From an uncultured Sphingomonadaceae bacterium (GTDB taxonomy: Bacteria; Pseudomonadota; Alphaproteobacteria; Sphingomonadales; Sphingomonadaceae), in the NCBI GenBank assembly GCA_947494305.1, contig CANLUL010000004.1:1-64000 (forward strand): a DNA stretch of 64,000 nt, in the 5' to 3' direction. The position numbers were made by a program, and so were the translations under genes. Of the stretch, positions 25,509 through 35,630 are shown one piece after another. Each line of letters starts with the position of its first letter. Position 1 is the first letter of the stretch. A model generated the notes under the pieces. The model was not told the origin of the DNA and made no database searches. It saw only the letters and a list, made by a program, of their open reading frames with translations.

Positions 25509-26570
25509 ATGAAACACAAATCCTTTGTCCGCTGGCTCTGCCTATCTATACTGAGCCTTTCCGTTCCTGTTCAGGCAAATGCCGAGCAAACGCAGCTGCA
25601 ACACGAGCGAGCAACAGTAACCACTTCGGAGAGTTTAAAACTCGCCGCATATGTTACGCGACCGGCAACAACCGAGCGTTCATTGCCCGCGCTGTTTTTA
25701 ACACAATGGGTATCCTGTGGCACGATTGCTCCCAATCCAGATCGCCTGAGTATGGAAGAGCGAGTAGCGGTTTCCGCTGGTTATGCTTTGATAAGAGTGG
25801 ATCGGTCTGGAAGCGGAGACAGTGAAGGGCCAGGTTGTGATAAACTCGATTATGACACCGAAGTACGCCACTATCGTGAAGCTTTTGATCAACTCAGTCA
25901 GCATCCCTGGATTGATCCGGAAAGAATTGTCGTCATGGGAAGCAGTCTTGGTTCGACCACAGCTCCGCTTGTCGCGAAAGGAAAGCCGGTAGCTGGCGTA
26001 ATTGTGCAAGGTGCCGGCGCCCTGACTTATTATGAGCGGATGGTGCATTTCGACCGGATCCAGCTGGAAAGACAGAAGGACTTTCGTCCTGAGCAGATCC
26101 ATCATCAGATGAAAAAGAGAATGGAATTCCAGCAATATTATCTGCACGGCATGAAAACACCTGAGCAGATTGCAACCGAGCACCCTCACCTTGCTGACGT
26201 CTGGGAATCGCTTGCTGGCACCGATGCGGCACCGCATTATGGGCGCCCTTACGCCTGGCACTGGCAAGCGGCGAAACAAAACTGGCTTGCTGCATGGGCA
26301 ACAATCGAGGCGCCGGTGATGGTTGTCTATGGTGGATATGAGCAATTTGAGAGCCGCCATGGGCATCGGGTGATAGTGGACACAGTCAACCGCTTAAGGC
26401 CAGATACTGCGACTTGGCTGGAAATCCCAAAGGCAGGTCACGGGTTGCGAATCTATCCCAACCCGATTGACGCCTTTGCTTGGGAGAACGGAGAACGCAA
26501 TCCGGCGCTATTTGTAGAACCGGTTGCTGACTGGCTGAAACAGATTCAGTCAAGTTCAACCCCGAGATAG
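25509..26570 (+). CDS. exported alpha/beta hydrolase
   Basis: The 353-residue protein has a signal peptide (MKHKSFVRWLCLSILSLSVP, cleaved near ANA) and an alpha/beta-hydrolase fold with VDRSGSGDSEG, the nucleophile elbow GSSLGS, and a late AGHGLR that may hold the catalytic His. The N-terminal half resembles CocE/NonD or dienelactone-hydrolase-like acyl hydrolases. It would act in the periplasm. ATG 25509 is preferred over the TTG three codons earlier. It is probably co-transcribed with the LytTR gene. Confidence 0.7.
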   Translation: MKHKSFVRWLCLSILSLSVPVQANAEQTQLQHERATVTTSESLKLAAYVTRPATTERSLPALFLTQWVSCGTIAPNPDRLSMEERVAVSAGYALIRVDRSGSGDSEGPGCDKLDYDTEVRHYREAFDQLSQHPWIDPERIVVMGSSLGSTTAPLVAKGKPVAGVIVQGAGALTYYERMVHFDRIQLERQKDFRPEQIHHQMKKRMEFQQYYLHGMKTPEQIATEHPHLADVWESLAGTDAAPHYGRPYAWHWQAAKQNWLAAWATIEAPVMVVYGGYEQFESRHGHRVIVDTVNRLRPDTATWLEIPKAGHGLRIYPNPIDAFAWENGERNPALFVEPVADWLKQIQSSSTPR

Positions 26571-26704
26571 CGGTGCCCATGCGACGCGGTGGATTATAGG
26601 ATAGCATAAGAGCCGACAAACCAACTAAATTGCTCAATTGATCCCTGCTAACAATCATGTAAGTTGATCACTGATTGCCACAAAGGCAACGCAGGAGAGC
26701 TTGC

Positions 26705-27985
26705 TTGGCAAACATCAATAGTCCGCGAAAATTCTATGGCTGGAACAATGCCGCATTGCTGTTCCTGATTCAATTTGGCGCCTCTGGCTTTGTCTACTTT
26801 GCCTATTCCGCAATCTTCCCGGCAATGGTTGAAGCCATGGACTGGAATCGAGGGTCAGCCTCCATTGCGCATAGCCTGGGCTTTTTGATGCTCGGCCTAT
26901 TCTATCCGCTGACCGCCTGGTTGATTGGGAAGTTCGGTGTTCGTATGACATTGACTGCGGGATTGCTTGTCATGCTGACCGGACTGTTAATGGTCATATT
27001 TCTGGTTACCGAAATCTGGCAGTGGATCGTCGTCTGGGGGTTGATTGTTGGACTATCCTTTTCCCTGACCGGGCCGATTTGCGGACAAACGCTAGTCATT
27101 CATTGGTTCAACATCCGGCGCGCAACGGTACTAGGTATTTTCGTGACTGGCAGCGCTGTTGGTGGTTTTATTGCGCAACCGGTTCTAACTGGCTTGATGG
27201 AATATTATGGCAGCTGGCAATCGGGCTGGATGGTTAGCGCGGTTGTCATTGTGCTGGCGATAATTTTAACACAGTTCCTGATCAACCGTCCTGCCGATAT
27301 CGGACAGTTTCCCGACAACGTTGACCCCAATCTAGCCGCACATCAAGACGATCATATCGCGGCACAACCGAGAACTTATCGCAGCGAGCATAATTGGGCA
27401 TTGGGCGAAGTTTTTAAAAACCCGACGGTCTATTACATGATGATCATCGCTATTACCTATTTGGGCATAGGTACGTTCATCATCACCCACGGCGCGCTGC
27501 ATTTGCAGGATATCGGTATTTCAAAACTGGAAACGGCCTCGCTTATGGGCATCTTCATTCTGGGTAGTGGAGCGGGACGTATACCAGCGGGTTTATTGGG
27601 CGACCGGATTGAGCTTCGCTGGCTGGTTGCGGCGATAATGGGTGTGTTCTGGATAAGCTTCGTTCTGTTTTCGTTGACCGACGATTTTGTGTTGCTGGCA
27701 ATTACGGGCTTTATCGCGGGTACTTGCTATGGCGGAAAATTTGCCGTCGCACCGGCGATGATGAGCAACTATTTTGGTGAAGAGAGTTTCACCAAAATCA
27801 ACAGCACATTTGCGCCTTTGCTATTGCCGTTTGTCGCCATTGCACCGGCCGGAGCGGGTTATATATTTGAGGCACAGGGTAGCTATGATCTAGCTTTTCA
27901 GATCGGATCTGTCCTGCTCGGCCTTTCTTTTGTTGCTTCTATATTGGCGAAACCGCCAGTGCGCCAAACGCTGGCCGCGGCCTAA
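26705..27985 (+). CDS. MFS transporter
   Basis: The 426-residue protein has 12 hydrophobic segments in the six-plus-six pattern of the major facilitator superfamily; GAGRIPAGLLGDR resembles the cytoplasmic loop motif repeated in the second half. The start begins YGWNNAALLFLIQFGASGF, like oxalate/monocarboxylate-type permeases. TTG 26705 is chosen because AGGAGA lies 6 bases before it; another TTG at 26675 would add ten basic residues. The substrate is unknown. Its stop overlaps the convergent AI-2E transporter gene. Confidence 0.85.
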   Translation: MANINSPRKFYGWNNAALLFLIQFGASGFVYFAYSAIFPAMVEAMDWNRGSASIAHSLGFLMLGLFYPLTAWLIGKFGVRMTLTAGLLVMLTGLLMVIFLVTEIWQWIVVWGLIVGLSFSLTGPICGQTLVIHWFNIRRATVLGIFVTGSAVGGFIAQPVLTGLMEYYGSWQSGWMVSAVVIVLAIILTQFLINRPADIGQFPDNVDPNLAAHQDDHIAAQPRTYRSEHNWALGEVFKNPTVYYMMIIAITYLGIGTFIITHGALHLQDIGISKLETASLMGIFILGSGAGRIPAGLLGDRIELRWLVAAIMGVFWISFVLFSLTDDFVLLAITGFIAGTCYGGKFAVAPAMMSNYFGEESFTKINSTFAPLLLPFVAIAPAGAGYIFEAQGSYDLAFQIGSVLLGLSFVASILAKPPVRQTLAAA

Positions 27986-29100
27986 ACATTGCCATCGCTA
28001 GATAGCAAGGCAGCAATCGGCCGTGTGCCGGGGCGACGCGCCAATATGATCATCAAGATCGTTGTGAAGGGCACAGCCAATATCGCGCCAGGAATTCCCC
28101 AAAGCGCACTCCAGATTGCCAGTGCGATCAAGACCACCATCGGGCTCAAGTTCACCGATTTGCTCAGCATTTTTGGCTCAACGACATTGCCGATTATAAC
28201 TTGCGCTGTGGTCATCAAACCGGTTGCGATCAAAGGCGTGGTCAATGTCCCGAACTGGGCAATCGCGAACAATGCGGGAAACGCCACACCGACTATAGAT
28301 CCAATATAGGGGATATAGTTGAGCAGCCCTATGATAATCGCCCAGAGCACGGCATATTCAACGCCCATCACCACTAATATAACCCAGCAGATGAAGCCTA
28401 GTATTACGTTTATCAGAGTCTTTGTTGCCAGATAGCTACCGATATCATGGTTGATCCGCGCCAACATATTGAGCGTATCTTTGGAGGCGCTGGCATTGCC
28501 GAATGCGCGGCGTACTTTTTCCGGGAAGCCGGTAATTTCACTGAGCAGGAACGAAGCATAGAGAATGGTTATGAAGACAAAACCGCCAAAGGAAGTCAGC
28601 GATGACAGAACCGATTGGGCAATACCGGCAATATCAATTTCGGTAAAAAAGCTATTGGCAAATTCACGCATAGATTTGCTAAATGCTTCGCTGCCGCGAT
28701 CGAACATTTCTGATGGAGAGGCCATAAGCTCGGCAACCTCTGTATCGGGCGCCGATTCCTCCTGCGGTGCCGGGAACCACGTCGCGAACAAATTTTCCAG
28801 ATTGGATTGGTAGCGCGGCAAAGAAGGCACCAGGTTTTGTAGACTGGCGACCAACATCCGCGACATTGCAAAAAGCAAGCCTAGAAAACCGATCATCGCC
28901 AGTGCCGCACGCATCCACATAGGTGTACGCCCCAATCCCGGTAAGCGGGCAACGGCAGCACTGGCGGCGTAGAGAATCTGCAACAATATGATCGCGGTTA
29001 CGATTGGCAAGATAATGTCCTGACCAACGTAGAACAGCCAGCCGGTCATGATCGTAATACCTAGCGAATAGAAGATCGTGCTGACGCGGCCTTGGAACAT
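27982..29100 (-). CDS. AI-2E family transporter (PerM/YdiK-like)
   Basis: The 372-residue membrane protein has the family layout: helices near the N-terminus, a long soluble segment at about residues 95-160, then helices including GLLNYIPYIGSIVGVAFPA and GNVVEPKMLSKSVNLSPMVV. Members export autoinducer-2 or act in Na+/H+ exchange. The gene is divergent from gmk and overlaps the MFS gene by 4 bases at its end. Confidence 0.9.
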   Translation of the reverse strand: MFQGRVSTIFYSLGITIMTGWLFYVGQDIILPIVTAIILLQILYAASAAVARLPGLGRTPMWMRAALAMIGFLGLLFAMSRMLVASLQNLVPSLPRYQSNLENLFATWFPAPQEESAPDTEVAELMASPSEMFDRGSEAFSKSMREFANSFFTEIDIAGIAQSVLSSLTSFGGFVFITILYASFLLSEITGFPEKVRRAFGNASASKDTLNMLARINHDIGSYLATKTLINVILGFICWVILVVMGVEYAVLWAIIIGLLNYIPYIGSIVGVAFPALFAIAQFGTLTTPLIATGLMTTAQVIIGNVVEPKMLSKSVNLSPMVVLIALAIWSALWGIPGAILAVPFTTILMIILARRPGTRPIAALLSSDGNV

Positions 29101-29191
29101 ATTTGCCGAATAGCCGGATTTTTATGGGCTGTCATTAGAGAAGGACAAAAGCCATCTTGACGGACGCCCCTAGTCTCGGCCAATAGCCGCT

Positions 29192-29863
29192 ATGGCCGAC
29201 GAACTTGCATCCGATACCAACCCATCGCTATCCTCATCAGCGCTTGCCCGCCGAGGTCTGCTGTTCGTTCTCTCTTCACCTTCTGGCGCCGGGAAATCTA
29301 CTCTTGCCCGAATGCTTCTGGAAGATGACGAAAAAATTGAAATGTCCGTCTCCGTAACCACACGTGAACAACGGCCGGGCGAAGAACATGGCAAAGATTA
29401 TTTCTTCGTCAGCGACGATGAATTTGAAGAAATGGTCGCCGACAATAGCTTCCTGGAATATGCGACAGTGTTCGGGAACCGTTACGCCACACCCGCTGGC
29501 CCGGTTCAAGAAATGCTCGAAGAAGGTCGTGATGTTCTGTTCGACATAGACTGGCAAGGCACCCAGCAACTTTATCAACGCGCTGGTCAGGATGTGGTTC
29601 GCATCTTTATTCTGCCACCTTCATTGGGCGAACTGCGCGAACGACTGGAATCCCGTAATACCGACAGCAGTGAAATTATTGACGGCCGGATGCAGCGGGC
29701 GGCAGATGAAATCAGTCATTGGGATGGTTATGATTATGTCCTGATCAATGACGACCTCAACCTATGCTTCGCCAAAGTGAAACAGATTCTGACCACAGAG
29801 CGGATGCGGCGCGCAAGGCAAACTGGATTAATTGGCTTTGTCCGGGACTTGATGGACGAATAA
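29192..29863 (+). CDS. gmk: guanylate kinase
   Basis: The 223-residue enzyme has the P-loop SSPSGAGKSTL, the GMP-binding VTTREQRPGE and DYFFVSDDEFE, and DIDWQGTQQL. It phosphorylates GMP to GDP. About 20 extra residues precede the usual start. The stop is directly followed by the stop of the convergent exported protein. Confidence 0.96.
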   Translation: MADELASDTNPSLSSSALARRGLLFVLSSPSGAGKSTLARMLLEDDEKIEMSVSVTTREQRPGEEHGKDYFFVSDDEFEEMVADNSFLEYATVFGNRYATPAGPVQEMLEEGRDVLFDIDWQGTQQLYQRAGQDVVRIFILPPSLGELRERLESRNTDSSEIIDGRMQRAADEISHWDGYDYVLINDDLNLCFAKVKQILTTERMRRARQTGLIGFVRDLMDE

Positions 29864-30520
29864 TTACATCGCTGGTTGCGGTGCTTGTTTCACATCTTTT
29901 CTGACATAAAGCCCGTCAAACACATCGCTCCACGTCTTGCCCCCATCTTGGGACGCCTGCCAATGCTGACGCACGCTGCCATCTTCATTGGGGGTCCATG
30001 TGACGCGGTTTATTGGTGTTCCTTCGACATAATAGGGTGTGTTCTTGTTGCTCAGCACCATCGCACCAGCATCATTGAGACCACCTTCAATGAATAGTGC
30101 CGAACCGTCTGCACCCATCCAGGTCTGATGCCATTTCTTTTGTGCGGCATCATAAAAGCTTATACTCATGCCGGTATAACCGCCCTTGGTCGCATAATCC
30201 TCTCTGATCACACAGCCGCGATGTTGCATAGTGATTTTGTTGACCGCGGTGGGCGCAGTCCGGCCTTTGGCGGTCACATCCCAGATACCTATCCAAAAAT
30301 CAAACCCACGGTGATCATTCGTCGCACAGGCGGGCGGTGGGGGTGATGGATCCGATGTGGGTGCGATTTCAGCGGCCTGCGCAAAAGCGGGAGATGGAAG
30401 AGAAATCACTAAAAATAAAATTGCTGCACTCACCATCACAAAAGGAAATAAGGAGCTTGTCCATGCGGTAGACAAATTTTCCCAAGCTTTACGATCACAC
30501 AGCGCTCTATTCATAAACAT
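29864..30520 (-). CDS. exported protein, DUF1579-like
   Basis: The 218-residue protein has an N-terminal hydrophobic signal (FPFVMVSAAILFLVISLPSP, cleaved near AFA), a proline-rich linker and a domain with RGFDFWIGIWDVTA, a Cys pair, and WQASQDGGKTWSDVFDGLY. This pattern resembles DUF1579-type lipocalin-like domains of unknown function. It is a likely periplasmic protein. The start is preceded by GGGGGATGG. Confidence 0.65.
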   Translation of the reverse strand: MFMNRALCDRKAWENLSTAWTSSLFPFVMVSAAILFLVISLPSPAFAQAAEIAPTSDPSPPPPACATNDHRGFDFWIGIWDVTAKGRTAPTAVNKITMQHRGCVIREDYATKGGYTGMSISFYDAAQKKWHQTWMGADGSALFIEGGLNDAGAMVLSNKNTPYYVEGTPINRVTWTPNEDGSVRQHWQASQDGGKTWSDVFDGLYVRKDVKQAPQPAM

Positions 30521-30683
30521 CCATCCCCCTATAAAGCTGTAAGCGCGACCTCAAAACTACAGTCGCAAAAAGATACAGCTCATACACTTAACTAATAGCA
30601 GAATGTGTGCAGGTGCGTATCTGGTTTCGACGAATGAAACACGCGGTTCGATGCAGGATGATCGAATATCATTCTTGCAATGA

Positions 30684-30698
30684 GAACATAAATAGAAC
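30684..30698 (-). promoter_or_regulatory. LexA (SOS) box upstream of uvrA
   Basis: GAACATAAATAGAAC reads GTTC-N7-GTTC on the minus strand, the LexA operator of alphaproteobacteria. It ends 69 bases before the uvrA ATG, so uvrA is probably induced by DNA damage. Confidence 0.85.
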
Positions 30699-30767
30699 AT
30701 ATATCACTGCACACCCTGTTCTCTCGACCCGCTGGACTCTCTCTGGCATCTTCGGCAAAGCGCGTTT

Positions 30768-33716
30768 ATGAGTCTAACCCACATTAAAGTTAAAGGTGCC
30801 CGGGAGCATAATCTCAAAGGCATCGACATTGATCTCCCCCGCGATAAGCTAATCGTGATTACGGGCCTGTCTGGCAGCGGAAAATCGTCACTCGCGTTCG
30901 ATACGATCTATGCCGAGGGGCAGCGCCGTTATGTGGAATCGCTAAGCGCCTACGCACGACAATTTTTGGAGATGATGCAAAAACCCGATGTAGAGCATAT
31001 TGAGGGACTGTCTCCCGCTATCTCGATCGAACAGAAAACCACATCGCGCAATCCACGCTCTACTGTTGCAACGGTGACTGAGATTTACGATTATATGCGC
31101 CTGCTCTGGGCGCGGGCCGGGGTGCCTTATTCGCCCGCCACTGGAGAACCGATTACCGCACAAACGGTCAGCCAGATGGTTGATCGGGTGATGTTGCTCA
31201 AAGAGAAAACGCGCTTTTACCTGCTTGCTCCGGTCGTACGGGGACGCAAGGGGGAATATCGCAAAGAACTGCTTGAATGGCAAAAGGCGGGTTTTACGCG
31301 TGTCCGGGTGGATGGTGAGTTTTATGATATCGAAGAGACGCCAAAGCTGGACAAGAAGGTAAAGCATGACATTGAAGTTGTGGTTGACCGGCTGGTTGTG
31401 CGCGAGGGCATGGAACAACGCCTGGCGGACAGTTTTGAGACCGCGCTTCGTTTGGCCGATGGACTTGCGTTTGTTGATTTGGCGGAGGGGACTGTTGCCG
31501 AAGCAATGGCTAGCGCGAGCGGCGTGAACGAAGCCAGCGCCCTGTTTAAACCCGAGCCGGGTGTTGCTGAACTGACTGGCAAGAAGATGAAAGGTACGGG
31601 CCTTCCGGACAACCGGATTGTATTTTCCGAACGCTTTGCTTGCCCGGTCAGTGGGTTTACGATTGAGGAAATCGCTCCTCGGCTTTTCTCATTCAACGCA
31701 CCGCAAGGGGCCTGTCCAGCCTGTGATGGCCTGGGTGAAAAACAATATTTTGATCCGCAATTGATTGTTCCCAATCCTGCGCTGACGCTGAAACAAGGTG
31801 CGGTTGTACCTTGGGCGAAATCTAACCCGCCTTCTCCTTATTATATGCAAGTACTTGGCAGCATTGCTAAGCATTTTGAGTTTTCTCTCGACACTCCCTG
31901 GAACGATCTCAGCGAACATCATCGGGATATCATCCTGAATGGTACACAGGGATTACCCATCACATTACGTTTTCAGGATGGCCGTAAAAGCTATGAGGTA
32001 AAGAAACCGTTTGAAGGTGTGGTCGGCAATCTCAATCGCCGGATGTTGCAGACCGAGAGTGCTTGGATGCAGGAAGAACTCTCCAAATTTCAGGCAGCAG
32101 CCCATTGTGAAGTGTGCAGCGGCGCTCGATTAAAGCCGGAAGCACTAGCCGTGAAAATCGCGGGAGAAGATATCAGCATTTCCTCTCGGCGCAGCGTTGG
32201 CGATGCTTTGGTGTTTTTCGATGCGATGGCAGACAAGCTGAACGCGACGCAAAAACAAATCGCAGAGCCAATTTTGAAAGAAATTGTCGAGCGTTTGGGT
32301 TTCCTGAACAATGTTGGACTCGATTATCTTAATCTCGACCGAACCAGCGGGACATTGTCGGGCGGAGAAAGCCAGCGCATTCGACTGGCGAGCCAAATAG
32401 GTTCAGGATTGAGTGGTGTTTTGTACGTTTTGGATGAACCCAGCATTGGACTGCACCAAAGAGATAATGATCGGCTTCTAACCACGCTGAAACGGCTTCG
32501 TGACTTGGGTAACACGGTTATTGTGGTGGAACATGACGAAGATGCCATTCGGACAGCCGATCATGTAGTCGATATTGGTCCCGGCGCAGGGGTTCACGGT
32601 GGTGAAGTCATTGCCAGCGGTACACTGAAACAGATTTTGAAGAACAAAAAGTCTCTCACCGCTCAGTACCTAAATGGTACAAAAGAGATAGAAATACCAA
32701 CCAAAAGAAGCAAAGGTAATGGTAAGAAACTGACGGTACACGGCGCACAGGCCAATAATCTGGATAATGTTACTGCCAGTATTCCGCTAGGTACATTTAC
32801 CTGCATTACGGGCCTGAGCGGTTCGGGAAAATCAAGCCTCACCATTGATACGTTGTATGCAGCGGCTGCGCGAACGCTCAATGGGGCCAGGATAATTGCA
32901 GGCAAACATGACAAGATTACCGGCCTGGAATATTGCGACAAAGTGATCGACATCGATCAGTCACCTATTGGTCGTACACCGCGATCCAACCCTGCGACCT
33001 ATACAGGGGCGTTTACAAATATCCGCGACTGGTTCGCTGGCCTCCCTGAAGCACAAGCGCGCGGCTATAAACCGGGACGTTTTTCTTTCAACGTAAAGGG
33101 TGGTCGCTGCGAAGTCTGTCGCGGCGACGGGCTGATCAAGATCGAGATGCATTTCCTGCCTGATGTCTATGTGACTTGCGAAGAATGCGGTGGCAAGCGC
33201 TATAACCGCGAGACGCTGGAAGTGAAGTTCAAGGGCAAGTCTATTGCCGACATTTTGGACATGACGGTTGAGGATGCGGTGAGCTTCTTCAAGGCGGTTC
33301 CGCCGATCCGAGACAAGATGGCCATGCTCTATGAGGTTGGTCTTGGCTATATCAAAGTTGGTCAACAGGCCACTACGCTCTCCGGCGGAGAGGCACAGCG
33401 GGTGAAGCTTGCGAAAGAACTCTCGAAGCGTTCGACCGGGCAGACGCTCTATATTCTGGATGAACCCACGACTGGCCTACACTTTGAAGATGTCCGCAAG
33501 TTACTGCAAGTGCTCCACCGGCTGGTCGAACAAGGCAATAGCGTGATTGTGATCGAGCATAATCTCGATGTTATCAAGACCGCCGACCATATCCTCGACC
33601 TCGGCCCCGAAGGTGGCGTGCGGGGTGGCAAGATAGTCGCAGAGGGCACACCAGAAGAAGTCGCCAAGGTTAAGGGAAGCTATACCGGGCAATATTTGAA
33701 AGAGATGTTGCAGTAG
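30768..33716 (+). CDS. uvrA: excinuclease ABC subunit A
   Basis: The 982-residue ATPase has two ABC modules, each with a Walker [10 protein letters not shown] and an LSGGE signature, two zinc modules (CPACDGLG and CEVC; later CEVCRGDG and [10 protein letters not shown]), and ends at the usual place. UvrA scans DNA for bulky lesions and loads UvrB in nucleotide excision repair. The LexA box at 30684-30698 puts it in the SOS regulon. Confidence 0.98.
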   Translation: MSLTHIKVKGAREHNLKGIDIDLPRDKLIVITGLSGSGKSSLAFDTIYAEGQRRYVESLSAYARQFLEMMQKPDVEHIEGLSPAISIEQKTTSRNPRSTVATVTEIYDYMRLLWARAGVPYSPATGEPITAQTVSQMVDRVMLLKEKTRFYLLAPVVRGRKGEYRKELLEWQKAGFTRVRVDGEFYDIEETPKLDKKVKHDIEVVVDRLVVREGMEQRLADSFETALRLADGLAFVDLAEGTVAEAMASASGVNEASALFKPEPGVAELTGKKMKGTGLPDNRIVFSERFACPVSGFTIEEIAPRLFSFNAPQGACPACDGLGEKQYFDPQLIVPNPALTLKQGAVVPWAKSNPPSPYYMQVLGSIAKHFEFSLDTPWNDLSEHHRDIILNGTQGLPITLRFQDGRKSYEVKKPFEGVVGNLNRRMLQTESAWMQEELSKFQAAAHCEVCSGARLKPEALAVKIAGEDISISSRRSVGDALVFFDAMADKLNATQKQIAEPILKEIVERLGFLNNVGLDYLNLDRTSGTLSGGESQRIRLASQIGSGLSGVLYVLDEPSIGLHQRDNDRLLTTLKRLRDLGNTVIVVEHDEDAIRTADHVVDIGPGAGVHGGEVIASGTLKQILKNKKSLTAQYLNGTKEIEIPTKRSKGNGKKLTVHGAQANNLDNVTASIPLGTFTCITGLSGSGKSSLTIDTLYAAAARTLNGARIIAGKHDKITGLEYCDKVIDIDQSPIGRTPRSNPATYTGAFTNIRDWFAGLPEAQARGYKPGRFSFNVKGGRCEVCRGDGLIKIEMHFLPDVYVTCEECGGKRYNRETLEVKFKGKSIADILDMTVEDAVSFFKAVPPIRDKMAMLYEVGLGYIKVGQQATTLSGGEAQRVKLAKELSKRSTGQTLYILDEPTTGLHFEDVRKLLQVLHRLVEQGNSVIVIEHNLDVIKTADHILDLGPEGGVRGGKIVAEGTPEEVAKVKGSYTGQYLKEMLQ

Positions 33717-33752
33717 CCGTTCAATAGCCGAGCCGGTCGACAATAGCCTTGC

Positions 33753-34976
33753 CTATTGCTTGGGCTGTCGAGGTTCCAAAGTGTCTTGGATCGCGTCTTG
33801 GCCGAATTTTGCCCCGGAGTTAGCGTCAATGGTTCCCTCCAGTTTTGAAGGATCCTGTCCAAAACGTTTAGCCCACCGCACAATACTGACCGGGCGGTAT
33901 TTTGCATTATGGCGCCACCGGTCAAAGACGCCACCATCAATCGTTTCGTTCACAGATCCGACTGATCCTCCATCCACCGCTATCGGACGTTTCGCGATTG
34001 TCCGGTGATGGCGGCGGCCGAATTTTATCAAACGATAAAGCCCGAAAGCAAAATCAGCGAAACTGTCGTGGATGCTTCCTTTCCAGTCTTCTTTCTTTCT
34101 GACTTTCACCGTCTCCCGAAAGGTCAAGCCGAGCGCGCTTGCCTTTTCGACCAACCAATCCAGTGGGAGTTGCGGCAGATCATCGCTGGGAATCCCACCA
34201 CCAATATTGGCATGCGCACCAACAAACCATCTTTGCTCCACCTGCGTTGGTCGCCAGCTACCTTTTTTGGGCTGATCGGATCCTGTTGGTTTGAAAAGTG
34301 TCCATAATGCTGGATCAAAAGCCTTGCGATGCTCATCAATAGCGAGGGCCTGATAGGCATGTTCATAGAGTTTTGACAGATCGGTATTGTGAAAACCGAA
34401 GCGCCGGCGACTGATACCGGGAATATTGCCGAAAGGCACACCCAGTGCGCCGACCGTATCCCATACGCCGATCATTCTGATGATCACCCTGCGCGAATGC
34501 CGCATCAGCCGTCGTTCAGCAGCGGTTGGATTGTCTTTATCGTATAGCTCGACCAGAGACGGAGCCTTGGAATCCATCCGGTAGCGATTGTAAAGTTCCT
34601 CCACTGAAAGCGGCGCACCGGCTCTAAGCAACCCGCATCTGGCAATCATTCCCGACAAGCTGCGCGCAGTGAAGGCGCCGCGACTAAACCCAAAAATATA
34701 GATTTCATCGCTGGGCGTCTCCCCCTTCTTTTGGGTAAAATTGCCCATCAGCCAGCGATAGGCCTCAATCACATCCTGATCGAGACCATGGCCTAGCGCG
34801 CCACCCCTGATCTTCTCACCTCGGGCCGTACCGACCCCGGGCGTATAATATCGAAGCTGCCGATTGCCTTGGCCATCCCGCCTCGACACCATCTGGCTGA
34901 GCCGCCAGACATTGGTATTGTCGTCAATATTGTTCCAACTGCCATCGAGAAAAAGTGCCAGTTTTTTATTGGGCAT
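33753..34976 (-). CDS. DUF2235 domain protein (alpha/beta hydrolase fold)
   Basis: The 407-residue protein starts MPNKKLALFLDGSWNNIDDN TNVWRL and contains IYIFGFSRGAFTARSLSGMI with a GFSRG nucleophile motif, plus RWFVGAHANIGGG with a likely catalytic His/Asp area. Both fit DUF2235, whose members include T6SS phospholipase effectors such as Tle1-like proteins. No signal peptide or T6SS gene is near, so a housekeeping or regulatory lipase is also possible. GGAGG four bases before ATG 34976 fixes the start. Confidence 0.8.
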   Translation of the reverse strand: MPNKKLALFLDGSWNNIDDNTNVWRLSQMVSRRDGQGNRQLRYYTPGVGTARGEKIRGGALGHGLDQDVIEAYRWLMGNFTQKKGETPSDEIYIFGFSRGAFTARSLSGMIARCGLLRAGAPLSVEELYNRYRMDSKAPSLVELYDKDNPTAAERRLMRHSRRVIIRMIGVWDTVGALGVPFGNIPGISRRRFGFHNTDLSKLYEHAYQALAIDEHRKAFDPALWTLFKPTGSDQPKKGSWRPTQVEQRWFVGAHANIGGGIPSDDLPQLPLDWLVEKASALGLTFRETVKVRKKEDWKGSIHDSFADFAFGLYRLIKFGRRHHRTIAKRPIAVDGGSVGSVNETIDGGVFDRWRHNAKYRPVSIVRWAKRFGQDPSKLEGTIDANSGAKFGQDAIQDTLEPRQPKQ

Positions 34977-35118
34977 GTATCCTCCCATCCGCGACCCGGT
35001 CAGCTATGGTCAGCAACGCCTTGAAACATACCTGTTCCAGCCGGGTGAGCGGAACGAGGATGCACCTTCATCGGTAAACATTCAATATATGTTCTTACCG
35101 AAGGATAACAGCGCGCCC

Positions 35119-35493
35119 TCAGCTCTTGATCACCCGCCTCTGCCACAACAGCATCACGACCGGAATCACCAGTTCGATGATCATGCCGCTAACTTGCCAA
35201 TCTGCCGGCTCCCCAACTGTCATCCACGACACTCCGCGGGCGAGACCGCCAACAAACCAGCCGAGCATACCAAAGCGCAACAACATCGCCCTGCCCTTCA
35301 CGTCACCAGCTGACCAGAGAATCATGGCGCCAACGACAAAATAAACCGCAGCGAGATATCGATATTGGCTGTCGAGCGCAGCAGCGACCGCGTCTCCGCC
35401 AGTATGTTCAACTGCCCCCAAAAATATGCCGGTCCCGCCCAGGAACAGCGAGACCAAAGCGACCAAGATAGTGGCTATCCGAAATGCAGTCAT
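35119..35493 (-). CDS. DUF4345 family membrane protein
   Basis: The 124-residue protein has four hydrophobic segments with YRYLAAVYFVVGAMILW and LRFGMLGWFVGGLARGVSW, matching small DUF4345 membrane proteins of unknown function. It is divergent from the DUF2306 gene; the inverted repeat at 35588-35611 lies between them. Confidence 0.7.
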   Translation of the reverse strand: MTAFRIATILVALVSLFLGGTGIFLGAVEHTGGDAVAAALDSQYRYLAAVYFVVGAMILWSAGDVKGRAMLLRFGMLGWFVGGLARGVSWMTVGEPADWQVSGMIIELVIPVVMLLWQRRVIKS

Positions 35494-35587
35494 GTTTCTT
35501 CCCCTTTTGGATAGACTAACGCAATGCCGGAAAAGAAACCAGCATCTCCCGCATGTGTTTTATGATGCAGCTTGTGCTTCCAATCAC

Positions 35588-35611
35588 AGTGTATTATACT
35601 AACAATACACT
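35588..35611. promoter_or_regulatory. operator-like inverted repeat before the DUF2306 gene
   Basis: AGTGTATT (35588-35595) and AATACACT (35604-35611) are perfect inverted copies around an 8-base spacer, 20 bases before the GTG of the next gene and 94 bases from the divergent DUF4345 start. This form fits a dimeric repressor of the TetR or MarR kind; no such gene is adjacent. Confidence 0.55.
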
Positions 35612-35630
35612 CGCCCAGGAGGACTAGCCC

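Noticed and set aside
30600-30640. CTGGTTTCGACGA resembles the 5' part of tmRNA.
   Set aside because: The rest of the tmRNA structure and tag reading frame are not present, and alphaproteobacterial tmRNA is usually two-piece and elsewhere.
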